A stretch of 64,000 nucleotides of DNA from Streptomyces iakyrus (GTDB taxonomy: Bacteria; Actinomycetota; Actinomycetes; Streptomycetales; Streptomycetaceae). Shown here piece by piece: positions 16,583 to 24,665 of the stretch. The notes beneath the pieces are model-generated. The model was given only the letters and a program-made list of their open reading frames with translations. It did not search any database and was not told where the DNA came from. Position 1 is the stretch's first letter, and each line of letters opens with the position of its first letter. The stretch spans positions 372,001 through 436,000 of the forward strand of contig NZ_JNXI01000016.1 of assembly GCF_000717055.1 (NCBI RefSeq), in the 5' to 3' direction. A program made the position numbers and the translations under genes.

Positions 16583-16614
16583 GTCGGCCCCGGGGACGCC
16601 CGGGGCCGACCGCG
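16583..16614. terminator. Strong palindromic hairpin
   Basis: A perfect 14-bp stem, CGGTCGGCCCCGGG with its complement, loop GACG. It probably ends transcription on one or both strands. Confidence 0.55.
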
Positions 16615-16807
16615 GACCTTGCATAAATGCACAAGTCTGGGTCAAACGGTTGCGGGCGCCGCGTTCATCCAGCACGATGCCTACACGGTCCAAGTCCCCT
16701 CGCGGACCCCCTCATTGCCCCACTGCCAGAGGTACAGACCAGCGGCGCAACCCCCCGGCGCCGCTTCCAGGCACCGGCGCTGCCCTGACGTCGGTGCTGA
16801 CGAGAAG

Positions 16808-16842
16808 AAGGGCCCTGCGGCTCCACCCCGCGGGGCCCTTCG
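16808..16842 (-). terminator. Terminator of the 16870 gene
   Basis: AAGGGCCC-GCGG pairs with CCGCGGGGCCCTT across a short loop. It lies just past the stop codon of the minus-strand gene at 16870, the usual site for its terminator. Confidence 0.65.
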
Positions 16843-16869
16843 CTCTGCGTCGGCATCGCCGGCGGAGCG

Positions 16870-18012
16870 TCAGGTGCGGGTCACCGTCCCGCAGTCGCCG
16901 CCGTCGCCGCGTTCGAGCTCCCTGCTCCGGTCGTACGGGTCCGTCGCCGGCCCGCTCGGGTCCGGGCCCGCGGACCTGCTCGACGAGAACTCCGGGTGCA
17001 GGTAGCCGTCGTTGACGAAGCAGGAGGAGTTGCCTATCTCCTGGTCGTAGTTCATCAGGAGCAGGCGGCCGGGGGTGACCTCGTAGCGGCCGGGGTCGGC
17101 GAGTTCGACGTCGAGGACGCGGCGCACGATGGTGCGGGCGACCTCGGTGGGGCCGTCCGCCCGGACGACGGGGTAGACGAAAGTGTAGTCGGCGCGCACG
17201 GCCACACCCCCCTGCGTGCCCTTCTTGAACGTCATGCGTCCCCGGCTCTTGATCACGTCACCGGCCGGCCGCACCTCGTCGGGGTCGAAGCGGCTGAACA
17301 GCGTCACCGGGTCGTGCTTCTCACTCGGGGAGCGCAGGCCGGTGTCGAGATCGTCGAGGAGCTCGGGCTGCTTGGGGTCGAGCACGGAGAGCGCGGCCGT
17401 CGGGCGTGCCCCGCGTACGGTCTTCGGGTCGAGGTTGGCGCCCACCAGCAGCTTCTTCGTCAGGCGCAGCGCCTCTTCCACCCGGTCCTCGGAGACCGCG
17501 CCGACGGCCTTCGCCTCGGGCAGGACGATGCCGGCCTCGCCGTCCGCCCAGCGCTCGGCAGGGGAGCCGGCGAAGGGCCGGTCCAGGGTGGGGGTTTCGG
17601 GGTCCGACGCACCGGGAGCGGCGGTGGGAGCCGCCGTCTCGTCGGGCAGCGGTGAGGCCTCCGCGGCCCCGGACTCCCCGGTGCGGAAGGGGTCGCCGGG
17701 CAGCAGCGACGGCTTGAGGGCCACCAGCGCCACGGCGGCGGCGAGGGGGACGCCGATGAAGGCCCACAGTCTGCGGCGTCGGGCGGCCCGCCCGTTCATC
17801 TCCTGCCAAGCGGGGCCGGTGCGCCATCCGGGCGGCAGCTCGCCCCGGGCGTCCTGTTCACGCAGCCGCTCGGTCACCATGCGCGCTCGTGCCGAGGGCT
17901 CCTTCGGGGCGGAGGAACGGATGTCCCGCTCGGTGTCGCGGGTGAACTGCTCCCAGACGTCGTCGGGGATCTCCGAGGCCGACGGTTGGTCGTCGGACGG
18001 CTTTTCAGACAC
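16870..18012 (-). CDS. Single-pass membrane protein of unknown function
   Basis: About 380 residues from the GTG at 18012. A cytoplasmic N-terminal part (DDVWEQFTRDTERDI; ELPPGWRTGPAWQEMNGR) is followed by a basic RRRR and one membrane helix (about 82-97: LWAFIGVPLAAAVALVAL). A Pro/Ala linker then leads to a large extracytoplasmic domain with one Cys pair (SSCFVNDGYL ... GDCGTV). This type II topology with a conserved FVNDGYLHPEF resembles hypothetical Streptomyces proteins near SigA-like regulators, but I do not know a function. A GTG 12 codons earlier (18048) would add a segment with a TTA codon; no strong SD decides between them. Confidence 0.7.
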   Translation of the reverse strand: MSEKPSDDQPSASEIPDDVWEQFTRDTERDIRSSAPKEPSARARMVTERLREQDARGELPPGWRTGPAWQEMNGRAARRRRLWAFIGVPLAAAVALVALKPSLLPGDPFRTGESGAAEASPLPDETAAPTAAPGASDPETPTLDRPFAGSPAERWADGEAGIVLPEAKAVGAVSEDRVEEALRLTKKLLVGANLDPKTVRGARPTAALSVLDPKQPELLDDLDTGLRSPSEKHDPVTLFSRFDPDEVRPAGDVIKSRGRMTFKKGTQGGVAVRADYTFVYPVVRADGPTEVARTIVRRVLDVELADPGRYEVTPGRLLLMNYDQEIGNSSCFVNDGYLHPEFSSSRSAGPDPSGPATDPYDRSRELERGDGGDCGTVTRT

Positions 18013-18236
18013 GAAGCCAAGATCTAAGCGCGCGGAGAGCGCCTTCACAAGCCTTCACCGGAAGGTCGCCGATGTGACTCAGCCCACATAAGAATTCTGT
18101 GAATGCCAGCACAACCATTCACAGGTTTCACGGATCAAACCTGCCGAACCAAGGGCCACTCCCGCGCCCCACACGCGGAGGCCTCCCCCAACGTTCGTGC
18201 CGCATCCCGCGGTACGCCGGACTTTCCGAGGTCTTC

Positions 18237-19220
18237 ATGAAGCTTCGCCGCGCCATGGCAGCAGCGGCCGCTACGGCGGTCATAGCCCCGGTGGCACTGC
18301 TCGCGGCACCGGCCGCGTACGCGACCGACGAGACGACCCCGACTCCGAGCGCGTCGGTGAGCGAGTCCGCTCCCGAGACGTCGCCCTCGCCGTCGGTGAC
18401 CGAGTCCACCCCCGCCGAGACGACGCCGACGCCGAGCGCCTCCGTGAGCGAGTCCGCTCCCGAGACGTCCAGCTCGCCGAGCGCGTCCGCGAGCGAGTCC
18501 TCCCCGGCGCCCAGCGCGTCCGAGCCCGAGGAGTCGGAGTCCCCCGACCCCGAGCCCTCGATCTGCGAGGACACCAAGGTCGACGTGAGCATCTCCGGCC
18601 TGCCCGGCAAGATCGCGGCGGGCAGCGGCTGGCACAAGTTCTCGCTGAACGTGCTGAACAACTCCGACTCCACGCTGAACGACCTCGACTTCTTCGCCGG
18701 GGCCTCCCCCGACAAGAACGGCGAGGAGCTGTTCTCCAGCAAGCAGGTCCAGCTCCAGGCCTGGGACCCCCAGGACAAGATCTGGGTCGACCTGAACGAG
18801 GGCGGCTACGCGGTCGGTTACGTCGGCTACACCGACGAGCTGAAGCCCGAGTACGAGGTCAACATCCCGCTGCGTCTCAACGTCAGCAAGTCCGCCCCGG
18901 TCGGCGCCGGCTTCTCGCTCGGCGCGACGATCTACGGCGACAACGACGCCGAGTGCACCGGCTTCGGTGACGTGTCGTACAAGTTCCAGATCGTCTCCTC
19001 CGGTACGGACACCGGCGGCACCAAGCCGCAGGAAGGCGGCAAGGCTCCCGTCACCGACGAGAAGCCGAGCGGCAACACGCCGGAGGTCACCGGCAGCCTC
19101 GCCGAGACCGGCTCCAGCTCCGCCCTGCCGATGATCAGCCTGGTCGGCGGTGCCGCGGTCGTCGCCGGTGCCGGCGCGATCTTCGTCGTCCGTCGCCGCA
19201 AGGCCGGCGCGCAGGCGTAA
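18237..19220 (+). CDS. LAXTG surface protein with Ser/Pro/Thr-rich stalk (sortase E type)
   Basis: A 327-residue exported protein. A signal peptide ends at about AYA (residue 29). It is followed by a low-complexity stalk (about 30-100) of repeated SASVSESAPET units, a beta-rich domain (about 103-255) with two Cys (SICEDTK; DAECTGFG), a linker and a sorting signal: LAETG (about 291), membrane helix MISLVGGAAVVAGAGAIFVV, then RRRKAGAQA. LAXTG is the known Streptomyces sortase E motif, so it should be attached to the wall. ATG 18237 has GAGGT in front. Ligand or partner is unknown. A strong terminator follows. Confidence 0.88.
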   Translation: MKLRRAMAAAAATAVIAPVALLAAPAAYATDETTPTPSASVSESAPETSPSPSVTESTPAETTPTPSASVSESAPETSSSPSASASESSPAPSASEPEESESPDPEPSICEDTKVDVSISGLPGKIAAGSGWHKFSLNVLNNSDSTLNDLDFFAGASPDKNGEELFSSKQVQLQAWDPQDKIWVDLNEGGYAVGYVGYTDELKPEYEVNIPLRLNVSKSAPVGAGFSLGATIYGDNDAECTGFGDVSYKFQIVSSGTDTGGTKPQEGGKAPVTDEKPSGNTPEVTGSLAETGSSSALPMISLVGGAAVVAGAGAIFVVRRRKAGAQA

Positions 19221-19255
19221 GCCAGAGCGGCCGGCACAGGCCGCAGCACCAAGCA

Positions 19256-19299
19256 GAAGAGGGACCTGCGCTCGGAGGGGGGCGCAGGTCCCTCTTCTG
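19256..19299. terminator. Bidirectional terminator between convergent genes
   Basis: A perfect 17-bp stem, AGAAGAGGGACCTGCGC (19256-19272) with its complement at 19283-19299, loop of ten bases. The flanking AAG/CTTCT ends give short A/T tracts on both strands. It separates the LAXTG gene from the GMC oxidoreductase. Confidence 0.85.
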
Positions 19300-19313
19300 T
19301 GTTGCCGGGGCGC

Positions 19314-21098
19314 TCAGTTCTTCGGCGGTACGGCCGGCATGCCGAGGAACGGCAGCCGCAGCGCGCCGAACGCCTCCGCCGGAACCGCCGGGGACTTGGG
19401 CTCGACGGGCTGGAGACGCTCGTAGGTGCCCTGCTGCGGGCGCGGGTCCTCCTCGCCCTTGTTGGGCCAGTAGGACATCGCCCTCTCGGCCTGGGCGGTG
19501 ATGGTGAGCGAGGGGTTGACGCCCAGGTTGGCGGAGACCGCGGCGCCGTCGACGACGGAGATGCCGGGGTGGCCGTAGAGGCGGTGGTACGGGTCGATCA
19601 CGCCGGACTCGCGGGAGTCGCCGATGGGGCAGCCGCCCAGGAAGTGGGCCGTGAGCGGGGTGCCCATCAGTTCGCCCACGTTGGAGCCCGCGAAGCCGTT
19701 GATCTCGGCGGCGAGGGCCGAGGCGCTCTCCGTCGCGGCCTTGATCTGCTTGGGGTTGGGGGCGCCGTGGCCCTGCCGGGCGGTGAGCAGGCCGCGGCCG
19801 ACACCCGACGGTTTCACGTACGTCGTCAGGGAGTTGTCCAGCGACTGCATCACCAGGCCGATGATGGTCCGCTCCGACCAGCGGCGGTTCGACAGGGAGC
19901 GCAGCACCAGCAGCGGGTGCTTCGCGGCGTTGGCGAGGAAGCCCAGGACCCGCGAGGCACCCGAGTTCGTCCCGGCGTAGGGGACCTGGAGGATGGACAG
20001 GCCGCCCATCGAGTTGGATCCCTTGCCGTAGCGGACCGGCTCGATGTGGGTGTTCGCGTCCGGGTGGATGGAGGACGTGATGGCCACGCCCCGCGTGAAG
20101 TCGGCCTTGGGCGCGCCGTGTGCCTTGCGGTAGCGCCGGTCGTCGGTCTGGGCGCCGACCAGGGCCTCGGAGTTGGTGCGGGTCAGCTCGCCCAGCCGGT
20201 CGGAGAGGTGCGGCAGCTGACCGCCCGCCTTCATGCGGTGCAGCAGGGTCTGCGTGCCGTAGGTGCCGGCGGCGAGGACGACCCGGCGGGCCGTGAAGGT
20301 GCGGCCCTTCTTCTTGCCGCGGTCGTCGGTGGGCAGGGTGGCGACGGCGTAGCCGCCGCGCGAGTCGTCGGTGAGCGACACGACCGTCGTCATGGGGTGG
20401 ACGACCGCGCCGGCCTTCTCGGCAAGGTGCAGGTAGTTCTCGTTGAGGGTGTTCTTCGCGCCGTGGCGGCAGCCGGTCATGCACTCGCCGCACTCCGCGC
20501 AGGCCCTGCGGGACGGGCCCGCACCGCCGAAGTACGGGTCGGGCACCTCCTGTCCGGGCCTTGCCTGCACCGTGCCGTCGGCGTCCTCTCCGTCGCCGAA
20601 GAACACACCGACCGGGGCCATGTGGAAGGAGTCGCCGCAGCCCATCCGCTCAGCGGCGGCCTTCAGATGGACGTCCGAGGGCGTCATGGTCGGGTTGAGC
20701 CGTACGCCCAGCATGCGGCGGGCCTGGTCGTAGTACGGCTTCAGCTCCTCCTGCCAGTCGGTGATGTCACGCCACTGGGGGTCCTCGAAGAACGGCTTCG
20801 GCGGGACGTAGAGGGTGTTGGCGTAGTTGAGGGAACCGCCGCCGACGCCCGCGCCCGCCAGGACCATGACGTTGCCCAGGAGGTGGATGCGCTGGATGCC
20901 GTACATGCCGAGCTTCGGGGCCCAGAGGTAGTTCTTGAGGTCCCAGGAGTTCTTGGGGAGCGTCTCGCGGGTGAAGCGCCGGCCGGCCTCCAGGACGCCT
21001 ACGCGGTAGCCCTTCTCGGTGAGGCGCAGGGCGGTCACCGAGCCGCCGAATCCGGAACCCACGACGATGACGTCGTAGTCGTAAGCGTCCTGAGGCAC
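19314..21098 (-). CDS. GMC-family oxidoreductase with a Cys cluster (cholesterol oxidase-like)
   Basis: A 594-residue flavoenzyme. FAD-binding DVIVVGSGFGGSVTALRL opens the protein (about 9-26), GAGVGGGSLNYAN (about 83-95) is the GMC loop, and the C-terminal part has GGCPIGDSRESGVID and SVVDGAAVSANLGVNPSLTI, typical of cholesterol oxidase-like enzymes (His/Asn region). Unlike simple GMC oxidases it contains CAECGECMTGC with Cys at 200, 203, 206 and 210, a ferredoxin-like spacing. The substrate is unknown; an alcohol or sterol-like compound is likely. GTG at 21098 follows GAAGGGGAG. It is 45 bases after the SSADH gene and probably in its operon. Confidence 0.88.
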   Translation of the reverse strand: MPQDAYDYDVIVVGSGFGGSVTALRLTEKGYRVGVLEAGRRFTRETLPKNSWDLKNYLWAPKLGMYGIQRIHLLGNVMVLAGAGVGGGSLNYANTLYVPPKPFFEDPQWRDITDWQEELKPYYDQARRMLGVRLNPTMTPSDVHLKAAAERMGCGDSFHMAPVGVFFGDGEDADGTVQARPGQEVPDPYFGGAGPSRRACAECGECMTGCRHGAKNTLNENYLHLAEKAGAVVHPMTTVVSLTDDSRGGYAVATLPTDDRGKKKGRTFTARRVVLAAGTYGTQTLLHRMKAGGQLPHLSDRLGELTRTNSEALVGAQTDDRRYRKAHGAPKADFTRGVAITSSIHPDANTHIEPVRYGKGSNSMGGLSILQVPYAGTNSGASRVLGFLANAAKHPLLVLRSLSNRRWSERTIIGLVMQSLDNSLTTYVKPSGVGRGLLTARQGHGAPNPKQIKAATESASALAAEINGFAGSNVGELMGTPLTAHFLGGCPIGDSRESGVIDPYHRLYGHPGISVVDGAAVSANLGVNPSLTITAQAERAMSYWPNKGEEDPRPQQGTYERLQPVEPKSPAVPAEAFGALRLPFLGMPAVPPKN

Positions 21099-21143
21099 GT
21101 GCCGTCTCCCCTTCGAGTGTGCAGTGCGGGTGGTGCGGGTGGC

Positions 21144-22781
21144 TTACCGGAACCTGAACGCCTTCATCAGGCGGAGGCTGCGGCTCATGAACTGGGCGTA
21201 CTTCTCGTCGTCCATGCCCAGCGAGGGGGCCATGGGGAGCACGCGCTGGTGGGCGACCGTCTGGGCCTCGGTGTACTTGAGGATGCCCTCGGAGCCGTGG
21301 CGGCGGCCGAGGCCCGAGTCCTTCATGCCGCCCATCGGGGACTGGACGCTGCCGTAGGCGGGGGCGTAGCCCTCGTTGATGTTGACCGTGCCGGTGCGCA
21401 GGCGGGCGGCGACCTCCTGGCCGCGGCGGCCGTTCTTCGTCCAGACCGAGGAATTGAGGCCGTACGCCGTGGCGTTGGCGCGCTCGATGACCTCGTCCTC
21501 GTCGGTGAAGCGATAGACCGACACGACCGGGCCGAAGGTCTCCTCCCCGCAGACGGACATGTCCGTGGCGACGCCGTCGAGGATCGTGGGCTCGAAGAAG
21601 TACGGGCCGATGTCCGGGCGCGCCACACCGCCCGCGACGACCTTCGCGCCCTTGGCGACGGCCTCCTCGACGTGCCGCGTGACCGTTTCGAGCTGGCGTT
21701 CCCCGACCAGGGACCCCATGTCGGCGCCGTACGCCAGGGACGTGCCGAGGCGCATGGCCTTCGTCCGGGCGGCGAAGCGCTCCAGGAAGGCGTCCGCGAT
21801 CGACTCGTGGACGAAGAGCCGCTCGATCGAGATGCAGAGCTGGCCGGCGGAGGAGAAGCAGGCGCGGACCGCTCCGGCCGCGGCCTTCTCGATGTCGGCG
21901 TCCTCCAGCACCAGCATGGCGTTCTTGCCGCCGAGTTCGAGGGAGACGCCGACCAGCCGCGCGGCGGCCCCCTGGGCGACCTCGCGGCCGGTGCGGGTGG
22001 AACCGGTGAAGGAGACGTAGTCGGCGTGCCGGACGACCTCCGGGCCGACGACCGGGCCGTCGCCGAGCACGACCTGGAAGACGTCGGCGGGCAGCCCGGC
22101 CTCGATGAGCAGGTCACGGGCCCACAGGGCGGTCAGGCACGTCTCCGTGTCCGGCTTCATGACGACGGCGTTGCCCGCGACGAAGGCCGGGAGCGCGTCG
22201 CCGACCGACAGCTCCAGGGGGTAGTTCCAGGGGGCGATCTGGCCCACGACCCCGCGCGGGTGGCGCAGTTCGGTGACCTTCGTGAGGGTCGGCATGGCGC
22301 CGGCGTGCCGCTTGGGCCGCAGATAGGAGGGGGCCTTGCGACCGTAGTGCCGGGCGGCGACCGCGACGGCCTGGACCTCCTCGTGGGCGTGCAGCCGGGC
22401 CTTGCCGGTCTCCAGCTGGATGAGGTCGAGCACCTCGGCCTGGCGCTCCAGCACCAGGTCGTGGAAGCGCAGCAGGACGGCGGCGCGCTGCCGTACGGGG
22501 GTCTGCGCCCACACGGCCTGGGCGGCGCGGGCCAGTTCGAAGGCCTCCGCCACGTCCTCGGGCGTCGCCTCGGGGAGGTCCGCCAGCTTCTCGCCGGTGA
22601 ACGGCGTGTGGTTGGCGGTCCGGCCGGAGCCGGCCACACCCTTGGTGAGCTGGGCGACCAGCTCCGGCGTCACCACGTCCGCGGCGGTGCGGGCGCCCTC
22701 CGGGGCGGGGGCGAGGGGGTTCGTGCCGGTCTGTGCCGTGCCGGTCTCTGCCGTCTTCTCGGCGGCCTGCGCGTCCGTCAT
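21144..22781 (-). CDS. Succinate-semialdehyde dehydrogenase (NADP+)
   Basis: A 545-residue aldehyde dehydrogenase of the GabD2/SSADH type. GQIAPWNYPLELSVGDALPAF is the cofactor-loop region, SFTGSTRTGREVAQ the nucleotide-binding loop, LELGGKNAMLV carries the general-base Glu, and CFSSAGQLCISIERLFVHE holds the catalytic Cys. The C-terminal GYAPAYGSVQSPMGGMKDSG is standard. It should oxidise succinate semialdehyde to succinate, completing GABA or alpha-ketoglutarate decarboxylation routes; related ALDHs with broad substrates are possible. About 60 extra residues at the N-terminus are Ala/Thr-rich. ATG at 22781. Followed by the GMC oxidoreductase in the same direction, so the two may act on one compound. 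Confidence 0.88.
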   Translation of the reverse strand: MTDAQAAEKTAETGTAQTGTNPLAPAPEGARTAADVVTPELVAQLTKGVAGSGRTANHTPFTGEKLADLPEATPEDVAEAFELARAAQAVWAQTPVRQRAAVLLRFHDLVLERQAEVLDLIQLETGKARLHAHEEVQAVAVAARHYGRKAPSYLRPKRHAGAMPTLTKVTELRHPRGVVGQIAPWNYPLELSVGDALPAFVAGNAVVMKPDTETCLTALWARDLLIEAGLPADVFQVVLGDGPVVGPEVVRHADYVSFTGSTRTGREVAQGAAARLVGVSLELGGKNAMLVLEDADIEKAAAGAVRACFSSAGQLCISIERLFVHESIADAFLERFAARTKAMRLGTSLAYGADMGSLVGERQLETVTRHVEEAVAKGAKVVAGGVARPDIGPYFFEPTILDGVATDMSVCGEETFGPVVSVYRFTDEDEVIERANATAYGLNSSVWTKNGRRGQEVAARLRTGTVNINEGYAPAYGSVQSPMGGMKDSGLGRRHGSEGILKYTEAQTVAHQRVLPMAPSLGMDDEKYAQFMSRSLRLMKAFRFR

Positions 22782-22917
22782 GAGGCGCAGGGTATGCCGG
22801 GACGGAGGCTTTGGGTACCCGTCGGTAATACGGCTTCACCGAGTGCACACACGACGCCAGTGACTGCTGGCAACAAACGCGCTGATCAGGACGTTGGGGC
22901 TGACCGGCGGGTGTGAT

Positions 22918-24594
22918 TCAGCCTTTTACGATCCCGAGCCGCTCCCGGGCCCCCTCGAACACCGAGGTGCCCTCTTCCTCTTCCGGTGTGCCCCTGGGCA
23001 TGTCGACGCGCAGTTCGTACATGCGGTCGTCATCGGTGCGGATGACCAGCCGCATGAGCCGCCGGGCAATCTCACCCCGGCGGTACGCGGTGTCGGCGAG
23101 GGCGGCTTCGTGGCCCTGGACGCCGGTGCGGATGTACCGGGTCTCTCCCCCGGTCTCCCGCGTCTTGACGGCCTGGTCCGCCGGGGAGGCCGGGGCCCGG
23201 TCCCAGAAGAGGAGACGGACCTGGATCGTGCCGGTCCGCCCGTCGCCGTAGAGCACCGTGCGAGGCCGGCCGGCCGCGCCGCCGGTCCGGTCGAGCAGGC
23301 GGTAGTGGCGCGGCAGGTGCAGAACGGCAGCCATGTCCGGCTCGGGGTGCGGGCTCCAGACGTCGGCGGCCTGCCCGGCGCTCTCCGCGCTGCTGGTCTC
23401 GGCGAGCTGCGTGACGGCCCCCATGCCGCCGGCGAGCAGCGCCGAGAGGAGGGCGAGGGGGCCGGGGCGGAGGAGGCTCGGGCGTTTGGCGGGCAGGGGG
23501 TCGTGCTGCGTGTCCTGGATGGGTGGGGCCGCGGAGGCGGGGGCGGGCACGGGTGGGGTGGCGGAGGCGGGCTGGACGGCCGGCACGGTTGTGGACACGG
23601 CGGCGGGCACCGGGTCGGGCCGGGCTGCGGTCTCGTCGTCCGCCTTCCGTATGTGCTCGGCCGTCCGCGCCACCACCTCGGCCGGTGCGGGCCCGGCCAC
23701 CGCCTCCAGTTCCTTCGCGACCTCCTCGGCATCCGGCCGCTGTTCGGGGTCCGGCACCAGCAGCCGTGCGATCAGCGGCCCCAGGGGTCCGGCCCGAGTC
23801 GGTTCGGGTGCCTCGGCGGCGAGGATCGCTGCGACCGTGGCCTCCGGTGTGGCCCGCAGGAACGGGGACGCGCCCTCGACGGCCGCGTACAACAGGGCAC
23901 CCAGGGACCACAGGTCGGAGGCGGGCCCGGCGATGCGGCCGGACATCCGCTCGGGGGCGACGTAGTCCGGCGGGCCGGCGGCGGCCTTACCGCTCGCGGT
24001 GAGCAGCTCCTCGCTCTGCACATGGGCGATGCCGAAGTCGGTGACGACGACCCGCCGGTGCGGGCCGAGCAGCACATGGGCGGGCTTCACGTCCCGGTGC
24101 ACGATGCCGACCGCGTGCGCGGCGCGCAGGGCACCGAGCACGGCGAGTCCGATCCGGGCGGCTTCGGGCACGTCGACCGGGCCGCGCCCGAGTCTGTCGT
24201 GGAGGGACTCGCCGGGCACCAGCTCCATGACGATCCACGGCAGTCCGTCGAGCGCCTCGGCCGCGTCGAGTTCGTCGGGCCCCACGGGGCCCAGCTGTTC
24301 GTCGTGCTGCTCCGCCTCGACGACCACGTCGTGGATGGTGACGGCGGCGGGATGGTCGACGCGGGCGGCGGCCCGGGCCTCGCGGTGCAGCCGGTGGGCC
24401 GCCCGCCGGTGGCTTCCGTCCTGCGGATCGCCCGGCAACCGCGGCTGTCTGACGGCGACTTCACGCTGCGCACGTTCGTCGAGGGCCCGCCAGACGGTGC
24501 CCGTGCCGCCGGAGCCGATGCGCTCGACCAGCCGGTAGCGCCCACCGACCAGCCGGCCCTGGGCGTCGTCCGTCCCGCCCCCGTCGTTGCTCAT
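22918..24594 (-). CDS. Membrane Ser/Thr kinase homologue with VAIK Lys replaced (degenerate)
   Basis: A 558-residue Hanks-type protein. The kinase domain is about 20-300: GSGGTGTVW (glycine loop), then VAVRQ in place of VA-K, so the ATP-anchoring Lys is Arg49. The C-helix Glu is present in REARAAAR, HRD Asp168 is kept, the HRD-x-KPxxN Asn is His173, and DFG (187-189) is kept. An insert rich in Glu/Gln/Asp (about 93-117) sits between beta-4 and beta-5. A Pro/Ala linker and one membrane helix (about 380-397) lead to a C-terminal outside domain of the same kind as its neighbours (LHLPRHYRL ... DDRMYELRVD). Probably weak or inactive as a kinase. Last gene of the array. Confidence 0.9.
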   Translation of the reverse strand: MSNDGGGTDDAQGRLVGGRYRLVERIGSGGTGTVWRALDERAQREVAVRQPRLPGDPQDGSHRRAAHRLHREARAAARVDHPAAVTIHDVVVEAEQHDEQLGPVGPDELDAAEALDGLPWIVMELVPGESLHDRLGRGPVDVPEAARIGLAVLGALRAAHAVGIVHRDVKPAHVLLGPHRRVVVTDFGIAHVQSEELLTASGKAAAGPPDYVAPERMSGRIAGPASDLWSLGALLYAAVEGASPFLRATPEATVAAILAAEAPEPTRAGPLGPLIARLLVPDPEQRPDAEEVAKELEAVAGPAPAEVVARTAEHIRKADDETAARPDPVPAAVSTTVPAVQPASATPPVPAPASAAPPIQDTQHDPLPAKRPSLLRPGPLALLSALLAGGMGAVTQLAETSSAESAGQAADVWSPHPEPDMAAVLHLPRHYRLLDRTGGAAGRPRTVLYGDGRTGTIQVRLLFWDRAPASPADQAVKTRETGGETRYIRTGVQGHEAALADTAYRRGEIARRLMRLVIRTDDDRMYELRVDMPRGTPEEEEGTSVFEGARERLGIVKG

Positions 24595-24665
24595 GCACCA
24601 TCAGTACCCCGCGGGGCGCGTCCTTGTCGACGCGGGTCGTTCCGATGCGAGTTGGAGGGGCGGAA

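Larger units (their letters stand above)
16352..16869. other. Hairpin-rich intergenic stretch, no gene seen
   Basis: This 518-base gap after chorismate mutase has several perfect inverted repeats and one unusual palindromic box, but no convincing ORF on either strand. It also has a C-rich loop hairpin near 16742-16766 (GCGGCGC, loop with a six-C run, GGCGCCGC). Such C-rich loops are seen in actinobacterial 6C RNA, but I cannot assign it. A short transcript between the 16583 and 16808 hairpins is possible. Confidence 0.5.

Noticed and set aside
16650..17015. Plus-strand ORF of 121 codons in the hairpin-rich gap
   Set aside because: It crosses the terminator and enters the opposite gene; no SD and Arg/Pro/Ser-rich.
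19299..22916. 1205-codon plus-strand ORF across the GMC oxidoreductase and SSADH genes
   Set aside because: Shadow of two well-conserved minus-strand genes; it has no domain of its own.
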